Shown here piece after piece: positions 15,701 to 23,332 of a DNA stretch of 26,857 nucleotides; the first letter of the stretch is position 1; every line of letters starts with the position of its first letter. The stretch is from Longivirga sp036510975. Lineage in GTDB: Bacteria > Actinomycetota > Actinomycetes > S36-B12 > CAIYMF01. A program made the translations under genes and the position numbers. Under the pieces are notes generated by a model. That model was not told the DNA's origin. It was given only the letters and a program-made list of their open reading frames with translations, and ran no database searches. Where the stretch lies: assembly GCA_036510975.1 (NCBI GenBank), contig DATCCY010000055.1, positions 1 through 26,857 on the forward strand, given 5' to 3'.

Positions 15701-16939
15701 TCAGGAGACGGCGGCCCGAACGGCGTGCATCAGCGCCTCGAGGTCGGAGTCGTCGGTGTAGACGTGCGGGCTCACCCGCACGAGCCCGGTGACACCGAGG
15801 GCGTCGAAGTCGCGCACGGCGTACTCCCGCGGCGAGTGGCTCACGTTGACGCCGCGCTCCTTGATCCGGCGTACGACGTCGACGGGCTCCCGCCCCTCCA
15901 CCGAGAAGGTCACGATGCCCGTGCGGACCGTGCCGCGGTCGCGCACGACGACGCCGGGCACCTCGGCCAGCGAGAGGCGGATCCGGTCGGCGAGCCACGA
16001 GATCCGCCGCTGCGTGACGTCGAGCCCGAGCGCGAGCGCGTAGTCGGCCGCGGCGCCGATCCCGAGGACCGCGGCATAGGACTTCTCCCACGACTCGAAG
16101 CGCTTCGCGCCGGGCTGGACGACGTAGCTGTCGGCGGTGGTCCACGTGGCGGAGTCGAGGTCGATGAGCGCGGGCTCGAGGGTCTGGGCGCGCGGTGAGG
16201 ACCAGAGGAAGCCGCTGCCGCGGGGGCCGCGGAGGAACTTGCGCCCGGTCGCCGACAGGAAGTCGGCGCCGATCGCGGCGGCGTCGAGGGGCACCTGACC
16301 GACCGACTGGCACGCGTCGACGACGTACCAGGCCGCCGGGGTGAGCTCGCGGACCGCACGACCGATCTCCGCCACCGGGTTGAGCAGGCCGTTCTGGCTC
16401 GGGGCGTGGCTCACTGCCACGACCTTCACGCGCTCGTCGAGCATGGTGCGCAGCGCGTCGACGTCCAGGACCCCGGAGGCGTCGTCTGGCACGGCCTCGA
16501 CCGCCGCGCCGACCCGACGCGCGGCGGCCAGGACCGCGAGGACGTTGCTGGCGTACTCCGCCTGGGCGACGAGGATGCGGTCGCCGCGCCCGAGCGGGAT
16601 CGACAGGAAGCCGCGCAGCCAGGCGTCCGTGGCGCTCGTGGTGAGCGCGATCCCCTCCGGCCCGGAGCCGACGAGCCGGCCCAGGGAGGTGTACGTCGCC
16701 GCCAGCCGGTCCTGCGCCTCGGCGTGCGCCTCGTAGCCGCCGATCTCGGCCTCGCGGCGCAGATGGTCGACCATCGTGTCGACGACGACCTGGGGCGGCA
16801 GGGCGGACCCGGCGTTGTTGAAGTGGTGGGTCCTCAGGCAGCCGGGCGTGTCGGCGCGCAGCCGGTCGACGTCCGCGGTCGACAGGCCGGACGGGTCGAC
16901 GGCAGACGGGCTGACCGCGGGCGGGGTCGGCGTACTCAT
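15701..16939 (-). CDS. Aminotransferase class V (cysteine desulfurase-like fold)
   Basis: 412-aa PLP-dependent protein of the class V group (NifS/SufS/isopenicillin-N-epimerase-like). Visible: FNNAGSALPPQVVVDTMVDHL near the N-terminus; ITLTTSATDAW-like cofactor-site sequence; VVAVSHAPSQNGLLNPV; WYVVDACQSVGQVPLD (Asp that contacts the pyridine ring); and SATGRKFLRGPRGSGFLW with Lys234 as the expected Schiff-base lysine. VRVSPHVYTDDSDLEALMHAV closes the protein. The catalytic Cys loop of true cysteine desulfurases is not obvious, so desulfurase activity is uncertain and no substrate can be assigned. The ATG at 16939 starts MSTPTPPAV. A -10-like TGGGAT lies 7 nt upstream. It is divergent from dnaG. 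Confidence 0.88.
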   Translation of the reverse strand: MSTPTPPAVSPSAVDPSGLSTADVDRLRADTPGCLRTHHFNNAGSALPPQVVVDTMVDHLRREAEIGGYEAHAEAQDRLAATYTSLGRLVGSGPEGIALTTSATDAWLRGFLSIPLGRGDRILVAQAEYASNVLAVLAAARRVGAAVEAVPDDASGVLDVDALRTMLDERVKVVAVSHAPSQNGLLNPVAEIGRAVRELTPAAWYVVDACQSVGQVPLDAAAIGADFLSATGRKFLRGPRGSGFLWSSPRAQTLEPALIDLDSATWTTADSYVVQPGAKRFESWEKSYAAVLGIGAAADYALALGLDVTQRRISWLADRIRLSLAEVPGVVVRDRGTVRTGIVTFSVEGREPVDVVRRIKERGVNVSHSPREYAVRDFDALGVTGLVRVSPHVYTDDSDLEALMHAVRAAVS

Positions 16940-17014
16940 GGCGTCGATCCCACCACAGCCCGACGCGGCGGCGGCAGGGGGTGGACGGCCCGGAGGCGGG
17001 GTGGCGGGGGTCCG

Positions 17015-17020
17015 TAGGAT
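17015..17020 (+). promoter_or_regulatory. -10 element of dnaG
   Basis: TAGGAT ends 6 nt before the GTG at 17027, giving a probable leaderless mRNA. No -35 is visible. Confidence 0.6.
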
Positions 17021-17026
17021 CAGCGC

Positions 17027-18922
17027 GTGGCTGGCCGGATCCGGGACGAGGACGTCGTCCTCGTGCGCGAGCGGGCCAGGATCGACGAGGTCGTGCGCGA
17101 CTACGTCACGCTCAAGGCTGCGGGCGGCGGGAGCCTCAAGGGCCTCTGCCCGTTCCACGACGAGCGCAGCCCGTCGTTCAACGTCAGCCCTGCCAAGGGC
17201 GCGTGGTACTGCTTCGGGTGCGGCGAGGGCGGCGACGTCATCGGCTTCCTGCGCAAGGTCGATCACCTCTCGTTCAGCGAGGCCGTCGAGAAGCTGGCCG
17301 GGCGCTACGGCGTCACCCTGCGCTACACCGAAGGGTCGTCGGCGCCCGGTCGGCAGGTCGGCAACCGCAGCCGCCTCGTCGAGGCGAACAAGGCCGCTGC
17401 CTCCTTCTTCGTCGAGCGGCTGGCGAGCCCCGAGGCCGAGATCGGGCGCACGTTCCTCACCGAGCGGGGCTTCGACGCCGAGGCCGCCACGCACTTCGGC
17501 GTCGGATACGCCCCGAAGGGCTGGGACGCGCTGCTCACCCACCTGCGCGCCCAGGGCTTCACCGACGACCAGCTCGTCGAGGGCGGCCTGGTCGCGAAGG
17601 GTGGCCAGCGCGGTGTCTACGACCGGTTCCGCGGCCGACTGGTGTGGCCCATCCGCGACACCTCCGGCGACGTCGTCGGCTTCGGCGCCCGCAAGCTCTA
17701 CGACGACGACGAGGGCCCCAAGTACCTGAACACGCCGGAGACGCCGCTCTACAAGAAGAGCCAGGTCCTCTACGGCATCGACCTGGCGCGCAAGGACATC
17801 GCGAAGAACAAGCAGGCCGTCATCGTCGAGGGCTGCACCGACGTCATGGCCGCGCACCTGTCCGGCGTCACGACGGCGGTGGCCACGTGCGGCACGTCCT
17901 TCGGCAGCGAGCACATCAGCGTGCTGCGCCGCCTGCTCATGGACGACGGTGTCTTCACCGGCGAGGTCGTGTTCACCTTCGACGGCGACGCCGCGGGGCA
18001 GAAGGCGGCGCAGCGCGCGTTCGGCGAGGACCAGCGCTTCACCGCGCAGACCTTCGTGGCCGTGGAGCCCAACGGGATGGACCCCTGCGACCTGCGGATC
18101 GCGAAGGGTCCCGAGGCCGTGCAGGAACTGGTGCGCGCGAAGGTGCCGCTGTTCGAGTTCGCGATCCGCACCGAGCTCAAGGGTTTCGACCTCGACCACG
18201 CCGAGGGTCGCGTCGCCGGACTGCGCGCCGCGGCGCCGGTCGTCGCGCGGATCCGCGACGAGGCCTTGCGGCCCGAGTACGTCCGCAAGGTCTCCGGCTG
18301 GCTCGGGATGCCCGACGACGAGGTGCGGCGCGCCGTTCAGGCCGCAGGGCGCGCGCAGCCGCCGGCGACCCGCCGCCCCGCCGATCCCGACGCACCGACC
18401 GTGGCCCAGGACGCCGGCGCGGTGCCGCGGCTGCCTCGTCCGGACCCGCGCGACAAGGTGGCGGCGGTGGAGCGCGAGGCGCTCAAGGTCGCGCTGCAGG
18501 TGCCGCAGGTCGCCGGGTCGTGGGTCGACGCCCTCGAGACCGAGGCCTTCCGGTCCCCGGCGTACGCCGCGGTGCACCGAGCGGTCGTCGCCGCGGGCGG
18601 CGCGGCAGCGGGTCTCAGCGACCGAGCCTGGCTCGACGCGGTCCTCGCGGCCTGCCCGGACGACGCCGTGCGCGCGGTCGTGCACGAGCTCGCGGTCGAC
18701 CCGCTGCCCACCGACGAGGCCGACCAGCGCTACGCCCAGTCGGTGATCGCCCGGCTGCTGGAGATCGACGCGAACCGGCGTATCGCCGATCTCAAGGCGC
18801 GTCTGCAACGGGTGGAGCCGGCGAACGACCCGGACGCCTACCAGTCGCTGTTCGCCGACGTGCTGGCGCTCGAGTCCTACCGCCGGGGCCTGCGCGAGCA
18901 GGTCGCGGGCGGCCCGTCGTGA
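17027..18922 (+). CDS. dnaG: DNA primase DnaG
   Basis: Makes the RNA primers for chromosomal replication and works with the replicative helicase DnaB. 631 aa, a normal actinobacterial length. Domains: an N-terminal CHC2 zinc finger with Cys41, His44, Cys62 and Cys65 (CPFHDERSPSFNV, WYCFGCGEGGD); the RNA polymerase core; a TOPRIM domain with VEGCTDVMA (Glu268) and FDGDAAGQKA (Asp319, Asp321); and a C-terminal helical helicase-binding domain after a Pro-rich linker at about residues 445-475. The usual VEGYTDV has Cys for Tyr here, a mild change. The GTG start is fixed by the leaderless promoter. The downstream gene overlaps its stop by 4 bp. Confidence 0.97.
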   Translation: MAGRIRDEDVVLVRERARIDEVVRDYVTLKAAGGGSLKGLCPFHDERSPSFNVSPAKGAWYCFGCGEGGDVIGFLRKVDHLSFSEAVEKLAGRYGVTLRYTEGSSAPGRQVGNRSRLVEANKAAASFFVERLASPEAEIGRTFLTERGFDAEAATHFGVGYAPKGWDALLTHLRAQGFTDDQLVEGGLVAKGGQRGVYDRFRGRLVWPIRDTSGDVVGFGARKLYDDDEGPKYLNTPETPLYKKSQVLYGIDLARKDIAKNKQAVIVEGCTDVMAAHLSGVTTAVATCGTSFGSEHISVLRRLLMDDGVFTGEVVFTFDGDAAGQKAAQRAFGEDQRFTAQTFVAVEPNGMDPCDLRIAKGPEAVQELVRAKVPLFEFAIRTELKGFDLDHAEGRVAGLRAAAPVVARIRDEALRPEYVRKVSGWLGMPDDEVRRAVQAAGRAQPPATRRPADPDAPTVAQDAGAVPRLPRPDPRDKVAAVEREALKVALQVPQVAGSWVDALETEAFRSPAYAAVHRAVVAAGGAAAGLSDRAWLDAVLAACPDDAVRAVVHELAVDPLPTDEADQRYAQSVIARLLEIDANRRIADLKARLQRVEPANDPDAYQSLFADVLALESYRRGLREQVAGGPS

Positions 18923-19407
18923 GGATGCGTCCGCCGCCCGAGGTCCGGGCGCGGGTGCCCGGCGAGCGGGTGCTGGCGTGGATGACCGTCGGCGCCTCGT
19001 CGCTGGTGGCGACGCAGGGTGCGCTGGTGCTGCCGACGGGTGCGGGCGATGACCTCCGGGTCCCGTGGGACTGCGTGCTCCGGGCAGCCTGGGAGCCGGA
19101 GGTCTTCGAGCTGACCGCGCAGCCCGCGCAGGGCGGACGCCCGGTCGTCACCCGGGTGCGGATCGAGGGTGAGCCGGGCGTGCTCCCGGAGGTCGTGCGC
19201 GAGCGGGTCACGGCCAGCATCGTCGTGCAGCACCACGCCGTCCTGGTGGGGGAGCGGGGCGCCCGTTTCGTGGCGCGACGCGTTGCTGGGTCCTCGGAGC
19301 TGCGGTGGTCGGTCGTCTTCGACGCGGGTCTCGATCCTGCCGACCCCGACCTGCGCCGCCGAGCCGACGCGGTCCTGGGCGAGCTCCGGGCGAGCCTCGG
19401 CGTCTGA
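18919..19407 (+). CDS. Conserved hypothetical protein coupled to dnaG
   Basis: 162 aa, no recognised family. The GTG overlaps the dnaG TGA as GTGA, so it should be translated by coupling; an in-frame ATG at 18925 is also possible. The sequence starts MRPPPEVRARVPGERVLAWMTV and continues as alternating strands (SLVATQGALVLP, DLRVPWDCVLRAAWEPEVFELT, VTRVRIEGEPG). It then has a helix VVRERVTASIVVQHHAVL and ends with a charged helix RRRADAVLGELRASL. It looks like a small soluble cytoplasmic protein, perhaps with a PH-like beta fold (inference). No signal peptide or membrane helix is visible. Its position suggests a link to replication, but nothing in the sequence shows it. Confidence 0.75.
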   Translation: MRMRPPPEVRARVPGERVLAWMTVGASSLVATQGALVLPTGAGDDLRVPWDCVLRAAWEPEVFELTAQPAQGGRPVVTRVRIEGEPGVLPEVVRERVTASIVVQHHAVLVGERGARFVARRVAGSSELRWSVVFDAGLDPADPDLRRRADAVLGELRASLGV

Positions 19408-19454
19408 CCCGACCTCCACGATCCCGACTTGTGGACGTCCCGGTGAAGGAAGTT

Positions 19455-19487
19455 GCTCTTGATCGTCCCTAAGGGACGATCAAGAGC
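19455..19487. terminator. Perfect 33-bp palindrome after the dnaG operon
   Basis: Two perfect 16-nt arms (19455-19470 and 19472-19487; GCTCTTGATCGTCCCT and its complement) flank a single A. As RNA it forms a 15-bp stem with a UAA loop. It lies 47 nt after the 18919 gene and upstream of tRNA-Asn. Terminator is most likely; it is more AT-rich than its surroundings and could be a mobile or dispersed palindrome. Confidence 0.65.
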
Positions 19488-19537
19488 GGTCGATGGGGTG
19501 GGTGGTCGTCGATTTCGAGGCGGCGGTCGGCAGTTGC

Positions 19538-19543
19538 TATCCT
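19538..19543 (+). promoter_or_regulatory. Candidate -10 of tRNA-Asn
   Basis: TATCCT, 35 nt before the mature 5' end of the tRNA. A weak -35-like TTCGAG lies about 18 nt upstream. Confidence 0.45.
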
Positions 19544-19578
19544 TCCTGCGCGCTCCTGCCTCGGTGGGGCGAGCACGA

Positions 19579-19650
19579 TCCCGCGTAGCTCAACGGCAGA
19601 GCTCCCGACTGTTAATCGGGCGGTTTCTGGTTCGAATCCAGACGCGGGAG
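19579..19650 (+). tRNA. tRNA-Asn (anticodon GTT)
   Basis: A full 72-nt cloverleaf is visible: acceptor TCCCGCG/CGCGGGA (19579-19585, 19643-19649), D-stem GCTC/GAGC, anticodon stem CCCGA/TCGGG around loop CTGTTAA (anticodon GTT), T-arm TCTGG-TTCGAAT-CCAGA, and discriminator G at 19650. CCA is not encoded and must be added. Confidence 0.96.
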
Positions 19651-19660
19651 CACACGCTCG

Positions 19661-19698
19661 ACGCAGGGCCGCACCTCCACATGGGTGCGGCCCTGCGT
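19661..19698 (+). terminator. Terminator after tRNA-Asn
   Basis: A perfect 15-bp stem (19661-19675 with 19684-19698) and an 8-nt loop, 10 nt after the tRNA end. It lies between the tRNA and the convergent 3' end of the YihY gene. Confidence 0.85.
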
Positions 19699-19733
19699 GC
19701 TACGCCGACACCGGAGACGCGGCGCGTTGGGGG

Positions 19734-20726
19734 TCAGGACGGGTCGGCGTCGAAGGCGGCGTCGATCCGCTCGACCCGGATCCGCTCCTGCTCGCGGGCG
19801 AGGTAGAGCAGCGAGCGCCGGTCGGCCTCGGTCGGGTTGAGGGTGTCCAGCGCGCGTGGCCAGAGCCGACGGCGTCGCACGATGGCGATCTCGGCGGCGT
19901 AGACCACGACCTGGCTCACGAGGTAGAGCAGCGTGAACAGGCCCACGATCGTCGCGAAGCTGCCGTAGACCGGGCCGGACTTGGCCACCAGCCGCGGCAG
20001 CACGAGGGCGCCGAAGGTCAGCAGCCCGGTGACCGCGAGCGATCCGACGAGAGCTGCCGGCCAGACGATGCGGAAGCGAGCGCGGTGCGGCAGCAGCAGG
20101 CCGGTCGCCGCCCAGAGCAGCAGGAAGACGATCGCCGTCGTGCCGAGGTAGGCCGCGAGCCGCGAGAGCCCGGGCAGGTCGGGCAGGGCGCCGATCACCA
20201 CGGTGAGGGCGCCGATGCCGACCGCGCCCGCGATCAGCAGGAGGAGCATCGCGATGATGCGGGCGTAGCGCGGGAAGAACTCCAGCCGGCTGCGGTGCGG
20301 CACGGCCGCGAGGTGGTTGAGGGTCTGGTACGCCGAGAAGACGATGCCCAGGCCCGCGAAGAGCAGACCCACGATCGCCACCACGAGCGGGATGCCGCTG
20401 GTCGGGAGCGAGAGCACGTCGGTGTCGACGACGTCCTGCAGCGAGGCCGGGATGATCGCGTCGAGGAGCCTCTGGCGCAGCGCCTCGTCGTCGCGGATGA
20501 CCGCCGACACCGCGACGACGATCAGCAGCAGCAGCGGGAAGATGCTGAGGAAGCCGTAGTAGGTGAGCAGCGCGGCGTGACGGCCGCCCTCGTCGTCGCC
20601 GTACTTCTTCACGACCGCGTAGGGGAAGCCGAGGACGGTGTGACGGCGCTGCGTCGCGTCGGCCCAGTCGCGCACGGAGGTCACGAGCCCTCCGACGCCG
20701 CCAACGATGTCGCCGCTGTCGCTCAC
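19734..20726 (-). CDS. YihY/BrkB family integral membrane protein
   Basis: 330-aa protein of the YihY (UPF0761, once called RNase BN) family. The N-terminal part carries VVKKYGDDEGGRHAALLTYYGFLSIFPLLLLIVV, the usual first membrane helix with its charged lead-in. About five further helices follow: near PLVVAIVGLLFAGLGIVFSAYQ, IIAMLLLLIAGAVGIGALTVVIG, TTAIVFLLLWAATGLLLP, PAALVGSLAVTGLLTFGALV and IVGLFTLLYLVSQVVVYAAEIAIV. The C-terminus is charged and cytoplasmic. The function is not established; these are not true RNases, and transport has been suggested for relatives. The GTG at 20726 is preferred because a -10 CAGAGT ends 6 nt upstream. An earlier in-frame start at 20819 would read through that promoter. 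Confidence 0.9.
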   Translation of the reverse strand: MSDSGDIVGGVGGLVTSVRDWADATQRRHTVLGFPYAVVKKYGDDEGGRHAALLTYYGFLSIFPLLLLIVVAVSAVIRDDEALRQRLLDAIIPASLQDVVDTDVLSLPTSGIPLVVAIVGLLFAGLGIVFSAYQTLNHLAAVPHRSRLEFFPRYARIIAMLLLLIAGAVGIGALTVVIGALPDLPGLSRLAAYLGTTAIVFLLLWAATGLLLPHRARFRIVWPAALVGSLAVTGLLTFGALVLPRLVAKSGPVYGSFATIVGLFTLLYLVSQVVVYAAEIAIVRRRRLWPRALDTLNPTEADRRSLLYLAREQERIRVERIDAAFDADPS

Positions 20727-20732
20727 GGGATC

Positions 20733-20738
20733 ACTCTG
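20733..20738 (-). promoter_or_regulatory. -10 element of the YihY/BrkB gene
   Basis: Minus-strand CAGAGT ends 6 nt before the GTG at 20726. Leaderless transcription is likely. Confidence 0.5.
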
Positions 20739-20773
20739 CCGCACCCGACCCGGCGTGCGGCGCAGCGCGGCCC

Positions 20774-22163
20774 TCAGCGTCCGACGCGGACCCGCGACGC
20801 CGGTCGGGGCTCGGTCCACGGCGGTCCCCCCGACAGCCAGCCGCCGAGGGTCGCTGCGTCGACGGCGGGGGAGAACAGGTAGCCCTGGGCGACGTCGACG
20901 CCCTCGCCGACGATGTCGGCGAGCTGGCGCTCGGTCTCCACCCCCTCGGCGGTCACCGACAGCCCGAGCCGGTGGCCGAGGGCGGCGACGCTGGCGACGA
21001 GGGCCGCGTCGGCCGGGTCGCGGGCCATGCCCTGGACGAACGTGGCGTCGATCTTCAGCCCGTCGAGGGGCAGCGAGCGGATGAGCGAGAGCGACGAGTA
21101 GCCCGTGCCGACGTCGTCGAGCACCACCGCCATGCCGCGCGAGCGCGCGGTCGCCAGCGCCTCCGACGCCGACCTGGGGTCGGCCACGATGGCCTGCTCG
21201 GTGATCTCGATGCCGAGACCGGACAGCGGGGTGCCGTCGGCGTCCGTGTCGCGGACCTGGCGGTCGATGATCTGCTCGAGCGGGTCGGTGTCGGCGCTGA
21301 CGTTGACGTAGATCCGGAACGAGGGCGGCGCCACCGCGGCGAGCGAGCGTCGCACCGTCCAGGCCTGCCGGCGATCTCCCGGTCGAGCTCGCGGGTCAGT
21401 CCGCACTCGGACATGAGCGGCAGGAAGACGCCGGGCGACAGCAGCCCGCGCCCCGGGTGGTTCCAGCGGGCGAGGGCCTCGGCCGCCACGATCTGCCGGG
21501 TCACCGGGTCGACGAGCGGCTGGAACCATGCCTCGAACTCGTGGTCCTCCAACGCCGTGCGCAGGGCGTTCTCCCGCTCGAGCCGTCCGGTGAGGGTGGA
21601 GCGCATCGAGTCGTCGAAGAGCACCACGCGGTTGCGCCCGGCTCCCTTGGCCTCGTAGAGGGGCTCGAGTCACGGTGGCGATGATCCAGGTGGTCGGCAC
21701 CAGCATCGCGAGGTCGAGCACCAGGAAGAACGGACGGTACGCCGCGGCGGCCGTGAGCGACGTCGCCATGGCGGCGATGACGAAGAACATGATCAGGTAG
21801 GTCTGCGCGATCGTCCGCGGGGGTCAGGGCGACCAGCGCCAGCGGCCAGGCCATCCCGGGCATCACCAGGCCGAGGACCGCCGCCATGGTCGCCGGACCG
21901 GCGTCCCCGTCGCGCCGGCGGAGCACGTCGAGGAGGTGGGTCAGGGCGACGACGGCCAGCAGGGCGAACGTCGTCACGAGCACGACGTAGCCGATCCGGT
22001 TGGCGACCGGCGCCCGGTCGACGAGGGCCGCTAGGGTGATCGCCGCGGGGATGGCGATGAGCACGAGCGGCCGGCAGGCATGGGCGGCGCGCCGCAGCAT
22101 CTCGACGTGCACGCCGATACCCATGGGTGTGACCGAGATGTGCGTGCCATCTCGTGCCGTCAC
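20774..22163 (-). pseudogene. Degraded membrane GGDEF/EAL cyclic-di-GMP protein (GGDEF domain lost)
   Basis: Remnant of a membrane-bound diguanylate cyclase/phosphodiesterase, now in three frames. From the GTG at 22163 about 115 residues encode several membrane helices. At the C-homopolymer 21819-21823 one extra base shifts the frame, and the next helices (MFFVIAAMATSLTAAAAYRP, LAMLVPTTWIIATVT) continue in another frame. At about 21665 the sequence jumps directly to the very end of a GGDEF domain (PLYEAKGAGRNRVVLF), so roughly 150 residues of GGDEF are missing. The EAL domain follows with EALARWNHPGRG, then a one-base loss at about 21370 shifts it back. Its second part keeps YVNVSA, GIEITEQ, LDDVGTGYSSLSLIRSL, LKIDATFV and AEGVET. 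Catalytic EAL residues are thus still spelled out, pointing to recent decay or to assembly errors. The largest open frame left is 20774-21790. Confidence 0.8.
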
Positions 22164-22230
22164 CGTTCGAGGTTAAGTGCCGCCCCCGGGTGTCGCGCGC
22201 TGAGCACGCGAGGTCACGCTCCGTAATCGG

Positions 22231-23211
22231 CTACCAGGCGTACGCCTCGGGCGCCGTGCCGCCGGGCCCGGGGAAGATCTCGTCGAGACGGGAGAGGGCG
22301 TCCGAGTCGAGGGTGATCTCGAGGGCGCGCAGCGCGCCATCGAGCTGATCGCCGGTGCGCGGCCCCACGATCGGCGCGGTGACGGCGGGCTGGTGCAGCA
22401 GCCAGGCGAGCGCGACGTCGGCCGGGTCCTCGCCGCGCTCGGCGCAGTAGGCCTCCCACGCCTCGATCGCGGGACGGTGCTTGGCCAGCGACTCCGACGC
22501 GCGACCGCTGTCGCTGCGCCCGGCGCTGCCCTCGCCCTGCTTGCGCAGGATCCCGCCGAGGAGCCCGCCGTGCAGCGGTGACCAGGGGATGACGCCGAGT
22601 CCGTAGGACTGCGCGGCGGGCAGCACCTCGAGCTCGACGGTCCGCTCGACGAGGTTGTAGATCGACTGCTCGCTCACGAGGCCGAGCACGCCGCGACGTC
22701 GTGCGGCCTCCTGTCCCTGCGCGATGTGCCAGCCGGCGAAGTTGGACGAGCCGACGTAGAGGATCTTGCCCTGCTGGCGCAGGACCTCCATGGCCTCCCA
22801 GATCTCGTCCCACGGCGTCGCGCGGTCGACGTGGTGCATCTGGTAGAGATCGATGTAGTCGGTCTGCAGCCGCGCGAGCGAGGCGTCGCACGAGCGCCGG
22901 ATGTTGAGCGCCGAGAGCTTGCCCTCGTTGGGCCAGTCACCCATGTCGCCGTAGAGCTTCGTGGCGATGACGGTGCGCTCGCGCCGACCGCCGCCCTGCG
23001 CGAACCAGTCGCCGACGATGCGCTCGGTCCAGCCCCGGTTCTCGCCCCAGCCGTAGACGTTGGCCGAGTCGAAGAAGTTGATCCCGTTCTCATGAGCCCG
23101 GTCCATGATCGAGAACGAGTCCTCCGGGGTCGTCACCGGGCCGAAGTTCATCGTGCCGAGGCAGAGCCGGCTCACCCTCAGTCCCGTGCGTCCGAGGTGC
23201 GTGTAGTCCAT
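22231..23211 (-). CDS. Aldo/keto reductase
   Basis: 326-aa NADPH-dependent (beta/alpha)8 oxidoreductase, cytoplasmic. It begins MDYTHLGRTGLRVSRLCLGTMNFG, as in the YajO/Tas-like branch. The catalytic tetrad is in place: Asp48 and Tyr53 (INFFDSANVYG), Lys85 (VIATKLYG) and His126 (IDLYQMHHVD). VGSSNFAGWH, SEQSIYNLVERTVE, VIPWSPLHGGLL and the C-terminal cofactor loop PIVGPRTGDQLDGAL (phosphate binding) complete the fold. The natural substrate is unknown; detoxification of aldehydes is common in the family. The ATG at 23211 has GGAGG five bases upstream (23221-23217). It is divergent from the P-type ATPase gene. Confidence 0.95.
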   Translation of the reverse strand: MDYTHLGRTGLRVSRLCLGTMNFGPVTTPEDSFSIMDRAHENGINFFDSANVYGWGENRGWTERIVGDWFAQGGGRRERTVIATKLYGDMGDWPNEGKLSALNIRRSCDASLARLQTDYIDLYQMHHVDRATPWDEIWEAMEVLRQQGKILYVGSSNFAGWHIAQGQEAARRRGVLGLVSEQSIYNLVERTVELEVLPAAQSYGLGVIPWSPLHGGLLGGILRKQGEGSAGRSDSGRASESLAKHRPAIEAWEAYCAERGEDPADVALAWLLHQPAVTAPIVGPRTGDQLDGALRALEITLDSDALSRLDEIFPGPGGTAPEAYAW

Positions 23212-23289
23212 GGGGTCCTCCGGGTGTGGCTCGCGAACACTCGACGCTAACCCCCTCGGGCCTCCTGCGCGAGCGACGCCGGCGCGGGC

Positions 23290-23295
23290 TAGCGT
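23290..23295 (+). promoter_or_regulatory. Candidate -10 of the P-type ATPase gene
   Basis: TAGCGT, which would start a leader of about 30 nt carrying GGGAG (23321-23325) before the GTG at 23333. No -35 match is visible. Confidence 0.45.
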
Positions 23296-23332
23296 GGGGG
23301 GCGGGCCGAACGGTCCGGCGGGGAGCGGGTCG

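Noticed and set aside
16940..18808. Upstream extension of the aminotransferase frame through dnaG on the minus strand
   Set aside because: The extra 620 codons are antisense to dnaG and have no recognisable domain; homology starts at the ATG at 16939.
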